A DNA stretch of 8,421 nt from a bacterium HR41 (lineage in GTDB: Bacteria > Actinomycetota > Thermoleophilia > Solirubrobacterales > Thermoleophilaceae), in NCBI GenBank assembly GCA_002898855.1, contig BEIR01000041.1, positions 1 to 8,421 of the forward strand, given 5' to 3'. The stretch's first letter is position 1, and the number at the start of each line of letters is the position of its first letter. Shown in pieces: positions 5,601 through 8,421 of the stretch. The position numbers were made by a program, and so were the translations under genes. The notes beneath the pieces are model-generated. The model made no database searches, was not told where the DNA came from, and saw only the letters and a program-made list of their open reading frames with translations.

Positions 5601-7427
5601 ATGGCGAAGCAGATGAGTCCTATCGCCGCCACCGCCCCGACTACGCACGCCCGTCTGCTCGCGTGGGTCGAGGAGGTGGCGGAGCTCACCGAACCGGCCG
5701 ACATCCACTGGTGCGACGGCTCGGCCGAGGAGTACGACGAGCTGTGCCGCAAGCTTGTCGAGGCGGGCACGTTCGAGCGCCTCTCGGATGCCAAACGCCC
5801 GAACTCCTACCTGGCCCGCTCCGACCCCGGCGACGTCGCCCGCGTCGAGGATCGCACCTTCATCTGTTCGGTGCGCGAAGAGGACGCCGGCCCGACCAAC
5901 AACTGGCGCGACCCGCGCGAGATGCGCGAAACGCTGACCGAGCTCTTCCGCGGCTCGATGCGGGGACGGACGATGTACATCGTCCCCTTCTGCATGGGGC
6001 CACTCGGCTCGGCCATTTCGCACATCGGCGTGCAGATCACCGATTCCGCCTATGTGGCGGCGTCGATGCGGATCATGACGCGGATGGGCAAAGCCGCGCT
6101 CGAGCAGCTCGGCGACGACGGCGACTTCGTTCCCTGCCTCCACTCGGTTGGCTATCCGCTCGAGGCGGGGCAGGAGGATGTGCCCTGGCCCTGCGACGCC
6201 GACAACAAGTACATCGTCCACTTCCCCGAGACGCGCGAAATCTGGTCCTACGGCTCCGGGTACGGCGGTAACGCGCTGCTCGGAAAGAAGTGCTTCGCGC
6301 TGCGCATCGCGTCGGTCATGGCGCGCGACGAGGGTTGGCTCGCCGAGCACATGCTGATCCTCAAACTCACCTCGCCCGAGGGCGAGGTGAAGTACATCGC
6401 TGGCGCCTTCCCATCGGCGTGCGGCAAGACCAACCTGGCGATGATGGTGCCGACGCTGCCCGGCTGGAAGGTCGAAACGATCGGTGACGACATCGCCTGG
6501 ATGAAATTCGGTGACGATGGGCGGCTCTACGCTGTCAACCCCGAAGCCGGCTTTTTCGGTGTCGCGCCGGGCACTAGCGCGAAGACCAACCCCAACGCGA
6601 TCGCCACGCTGCGCGAGAACGTCATCTTCACCAACTGCGCGCGCACCGATGACGGCGACGTCTGGTGGGAAGGGCTCACCGACGAGCCGCCCGCGCACCT
6701 GATCGACTGGCGAGGCCAAGACTGGACGCCGGAGAGCGGGCGCCCCGCTGCACATCCGAACGCGCGCTTCACGGTGTCGGCTGCGCAGTGCCCGTCGATC
6801 GCCCCGGAGTGGGAAGATCCCGCTGGCGTCCCGATCGACGCTTTCTTGTTCGGTGGCCGACGGGCGACGACGGTGCCGCTCGTCTGCGAGGCGTTCGACT
6901 GGGAGCACGGTGTCTTCCTCGGTTCGATCATGGCTTCCGAGACGACGGCGGCTGCGGCCGGCGAGGTCGGGAAGTTGCGTTTCGACCCGATGGCGATGCT
7001 GCCGTTCTGCGGCTACCACATGGGCGACTACTTCGCCCACTGGCTGAGCATGGCAAGCCGCAGAGAGGACGCACAGCTGCCGCGCGTCTACATGGTGAAC
7101 TGGTTCCGCCGTGGCGAGGACGGCGCCTTCCTCTGGCCCGGCTACGGCGAGAACAGCCGCGTTCTCGCATGGATCTTCCGTCGCTGCCAGGGCCAGGCCG
7201 ACGCGGTTGATACGCCGATCGGGCGTGTCCCTGCGCCGGACGCCATCGACACGAGCGGGCTCGACATCGACGAACAGACGATGCGCGAACTGCTACGGGT
7301 CGATCCCGCGGAGTGGCGCGCCCAGCTCCCGCAGATCGAGGAGCACTACGCGCGCTTCGGCGACCGCTTGCCGGCGGCGTTGCGGGCGCAGCTAGAGGGG
7401 CTCGAGCGGCGGCTGGCGGCAGAGTAG
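5601..7427 (+). CDS. pckG: Phosphoenolpyruvate carboxykinase, GTP-dependent
   Basis: A cytoplasmic enzyme of gluconeogenesis: oxaloacetate + GTP to phosphoenolpyruvate + GDP + CO2 (EC 4.1.1.32). From the ATG at 5601 it has 608 residues, the usual length of the GTP-type family. Key features are the substrate-binding Arg81 in ARVEDRT and the YGGN loop (221-224). Metal ligands are Lys230, His250 and Asp297 (in GDDIAW). The P-loop FPSACGKTN (270-278) includes the hyper-reactive Cys274. The family signature FGGRR (417-421) and the nucleotide-binding NWFRRGEDG (500-508) are also present. All catalytic motifs are intact. From memory its N-terminus aligns without gaps to mycobacterial PckA when read from this ATG. 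An AGGAG at 5581-5585 is rather far (15 nt). A TTG at 5559 would add 14 residues, but falls inside an upstream stem-loop; an ATG at 5613 is also possible. It is the only core-metabolism gene in the window. Confidence 0.97.
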   Translation: MAKQMSPIAATAPTTHARLLAWVEEVAELTEPADIHWCDGSAEEYDELCRKLVEAGTFERLSDAKRPNSYLARSDPGDVARVEDRTFICSVREEDAGPTNNWRDPREMRETLTELFRGSMRGRTMYIVPFCMGPLGSAISHIGVQITDSAYVAASMRIMTRMGKAALEQLGDDGDFVPCLHSVGYPLEAGQEDVPWPCDADNKYIVHFPETREIWSYGSGYGGNALLGKKCFALRIASVMARDEGWLAEHMLILKLTSPEGEVKYIAGAFPSACGKTNLAMMVPTLPGWKVETIGDDIAWMKFGDDGRLYAVNPEAGFFGVAPGTSAKTNPNAIATLRENVIFTNCARTDDGDVWWEGLTDEPPAHLIDWRGQDWTPESGRPAAHPNARFTVSAAQCPSIAPEWEDPAGVPIDAFLFGGRRATTVPLVCEAFDWEHGVFLGSIMASETTAAAAGEVGKLRFDPMAMLPFCGYHMGDYFAHWLSMASRREDAQLPRVYMVNWFRRGEDGAFLWPGYGENSRVLAWIFRRCQGQADAVDTPIGRVPAPDAIDTSGLDIDEQTMRELLRVDPAEWRAQLPQIEEHYARFGDRLPAALRAQLEGLERRLAAE

Positions 7428-7440
7428 GGAAGGCGCGTCC

Positions 7441-7480
7441 AGCGCGTGTCGCGCGGGCGGCCTCCTTTCTTCGGAGCGCT
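7441..7480 (+). terminator. Possible terminator structure after pckG
   Basis: Starting 14 nt past the pckG stop, AGCGC (7441-7445) can pair with GCGCT (7476-7480). Competing inner stems are GCGCG/CGCGC (7442-7446/7450-7454) and CTCC/GGAG (7462-7465/7473-7476). There is no trailing T-run. The 108-nt gap to the next gene otherwise shows no clear signal. Confidence 0.25.
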
Positions 7481-7535
7481 ACGTCGGTGATGCGCGCGGG
7501 TCGCGGTGCCGAGCCGATCTCGCGACGGTCGGTGC

Positions 7536-8421
7536 ATGGATAGTGCGCAGGTCCCGCCGGTCGAGTTCATCGACCGACCCGACCTGGTACGCGAAGCGTG
7601 GGACCGGCTCGCGGCTGCCACGCGCAACATCTTCGCCACCTGGGAGTGGCACGACGCGTGGTGGAAGCACCTGCGGTGGGGCAGACCGCTGATCGCCGTC
7701 GAGCGGAACCGGCGCGCCCTGCTGCCCCTCGCCGTGAGGGGCCGGGGTCCGCTCACCGTCGCGCGCAGCGCAGGTTTCGGTCCGGCCGACGAACTGGGAC
7801 CGCTCGCAGCACCCGAGGATGGTGCTCTCGCAGCGTCACTCGTGCGGCAAGTGGCGCGGGCGCTTCCACTTGTCTTCCTCGAACGCGTACGCGCTGACAC
7901 AGACTGGCTCGGGACGGTGCGCGTGCACTGCGTGCGGCGGGAGGAGTGGCCGTTGATCGACCTCGCGGCCTATGGGGATTGGGAGGAGTACCTCGCGAGC
8001 CGGTCGGCGAACTTTCGCCAGCAGCTCCGCCGCAGGCGGCGTAAGGCCGAACGCGAACTCAGCTTCCGTCCCCGACTCGCGACCGCCGATACCTTCGAGC
8101 GCGACTTCGAGCTTTTGCTCGCGCTGCACGAGCTGCGTTTCGGCAGCAGCTCGCAAGCGTTCCGCGGAGCACGCGCAGCGTTCCACCGCGACTTCGCTCG
8201 CGCCGCGCTCGAGCGCGGTTGGCTGCGCCTGTGGATCGGCGAAAGCGAGGGGCGTCCGGTCGCTGCGGTGTACTGCTGGCGCTTCGCCGGCGTCGAATTC
8301 ATGTACCAGACCGGTCGCGACCCGGCGTTCGACCGCTGGGCAGTGGGCCAGGTGCTGCTTGCCGAGACCGTGCGCGCCGCGCTCGAAGACGGGGTGCACG
8401 AGTACCGCTTTCTGCTCGGTG
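7536..8421 (+). CDS. CelD/BcsL-type acetyltransferase, 3'-truncated by window edge
   Basis: An open frame of 295 codons running off the right edge. It resembles the GNAT-fold family annotated as acetyltransferases involved in cellulose biosynthesis (CelD/BcsL), related to FemAB-type enzymes. Family-like features are NIFATWEWHDAWW (31-43), the basic NFRQQLRRRRRKAER segment (159-173), LLALHELRFG (194-203), a GNAT core GRPVAAVYCWRF (239-250) with MYQTGRDP (256-263), and the closing EYRFLLG (289-295), which matches the family's aromatic-x-FLxG motif. Only the last part is missing. The ATG at 7536 has no strong ribosome binding site; an in-frame GTG at 7506 is less attractive. Members often sit in exopolysaccharide clusters, consistent with the deacetylase and glycan ligase nearby. 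The acyl donor and acceptor cannot be deduced; some related proteins use aminoacyl-tRNA. Confidence 0.8.
   Translation, partial: MDSAQVPPVEFIDRPDLVREAWDRLAAATRNIFATWEWHDAWWKHLRWGRPLIAVERNRRALLPLAVRGRGPLTVARSAGFGPADELGPLAAPEDGALAASLVRQVARALPLVFLERVRADTDWLGTVRVHCVRREEWPLIDLAAYGDWEEYLASRSANFRQQLRRRRRKAERELSFRPRLATADTFERDFELLLALHELRFGSSSQAFRGARAAFHRDFARAALERGWLRLWIGESEGRPVAAVYCWRFAGVEFMYQTGRDPAFDRWAVGQVLLAETVRAALEDGVHEYRFLLG

Noticed and set aside
5586..7040. 484-residue minus-strand open frame opposite pckG
   Set aside because: Pure mirror of a strongly conserved gene in high-GC DNA; Arg/Val/Glu/His-rich with no domain.
1..8421. Mobile element, CRISPR array or phage remnant
   Set aside because: No transposase or integrase motifs, no regularly spaced repeats, and uniform GC-rich composition with intact conserved genes.

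Overview
The window is GC-rich (GC-biased third codon positions, frequent GTG/TTG starts) and looks like chromosomal DNA of a high-GC actinobacterium. The best clues are a GTP-dependent PEP carboxykinase of mycobacterial type, a class E-like sortase, and an LPxTG-type surface protein. An early-branching lineage such as Thermoleophilia/Solirubrobacterales is my guess; it cannot be proven from the sequence alone.

Layout. Bases 1-505 hold no convincing gene but are rich in hairpins and short repeats. The minus strand then carries four cell-surface genes. Three form a tight operon read from 4693 down to 997: a class E-like sortase, a NodB-type polysaccharide deacetylase (start codon directly abutting the sortase stop), and a large multi-pass O-antigen-ligase/polymerase-like protein with a C-terminal TPR-like region (1-nt gap). 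After a 173-nt spacer with a stem-loop, the fourth gene encodes a 105-residue secreted protein ending in LPFTG, a membrane segment and arginines: a likely sortase substrate. Diverging from the sortase on the plus strand is a GNAT-family acetyltransferase, then PEP carboxykinase (pckG), then the 5' part of a CelD/BcsL-type (FemAB/GNAT-like) acetyltransferase running off the right edge.

How the genes may work together. Apart from pckG (oxaloacetate to phosphoenolpyruvate, gluconeogenesis), all genes point to the cell envelope: glycan polymerisation or transfer, glycan deacetylation, possible acetylation by the two flanking GNAT-fold proteins, and sortase anchoring of a very small protein. The minus-strand genes are best read as one surface-glycan/surface-protein module. 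Any direct link between the sortase and the glycan ligase is a hypothesis. I saw no transposase, integrase, CRISPR array, tRNA or rRNA.
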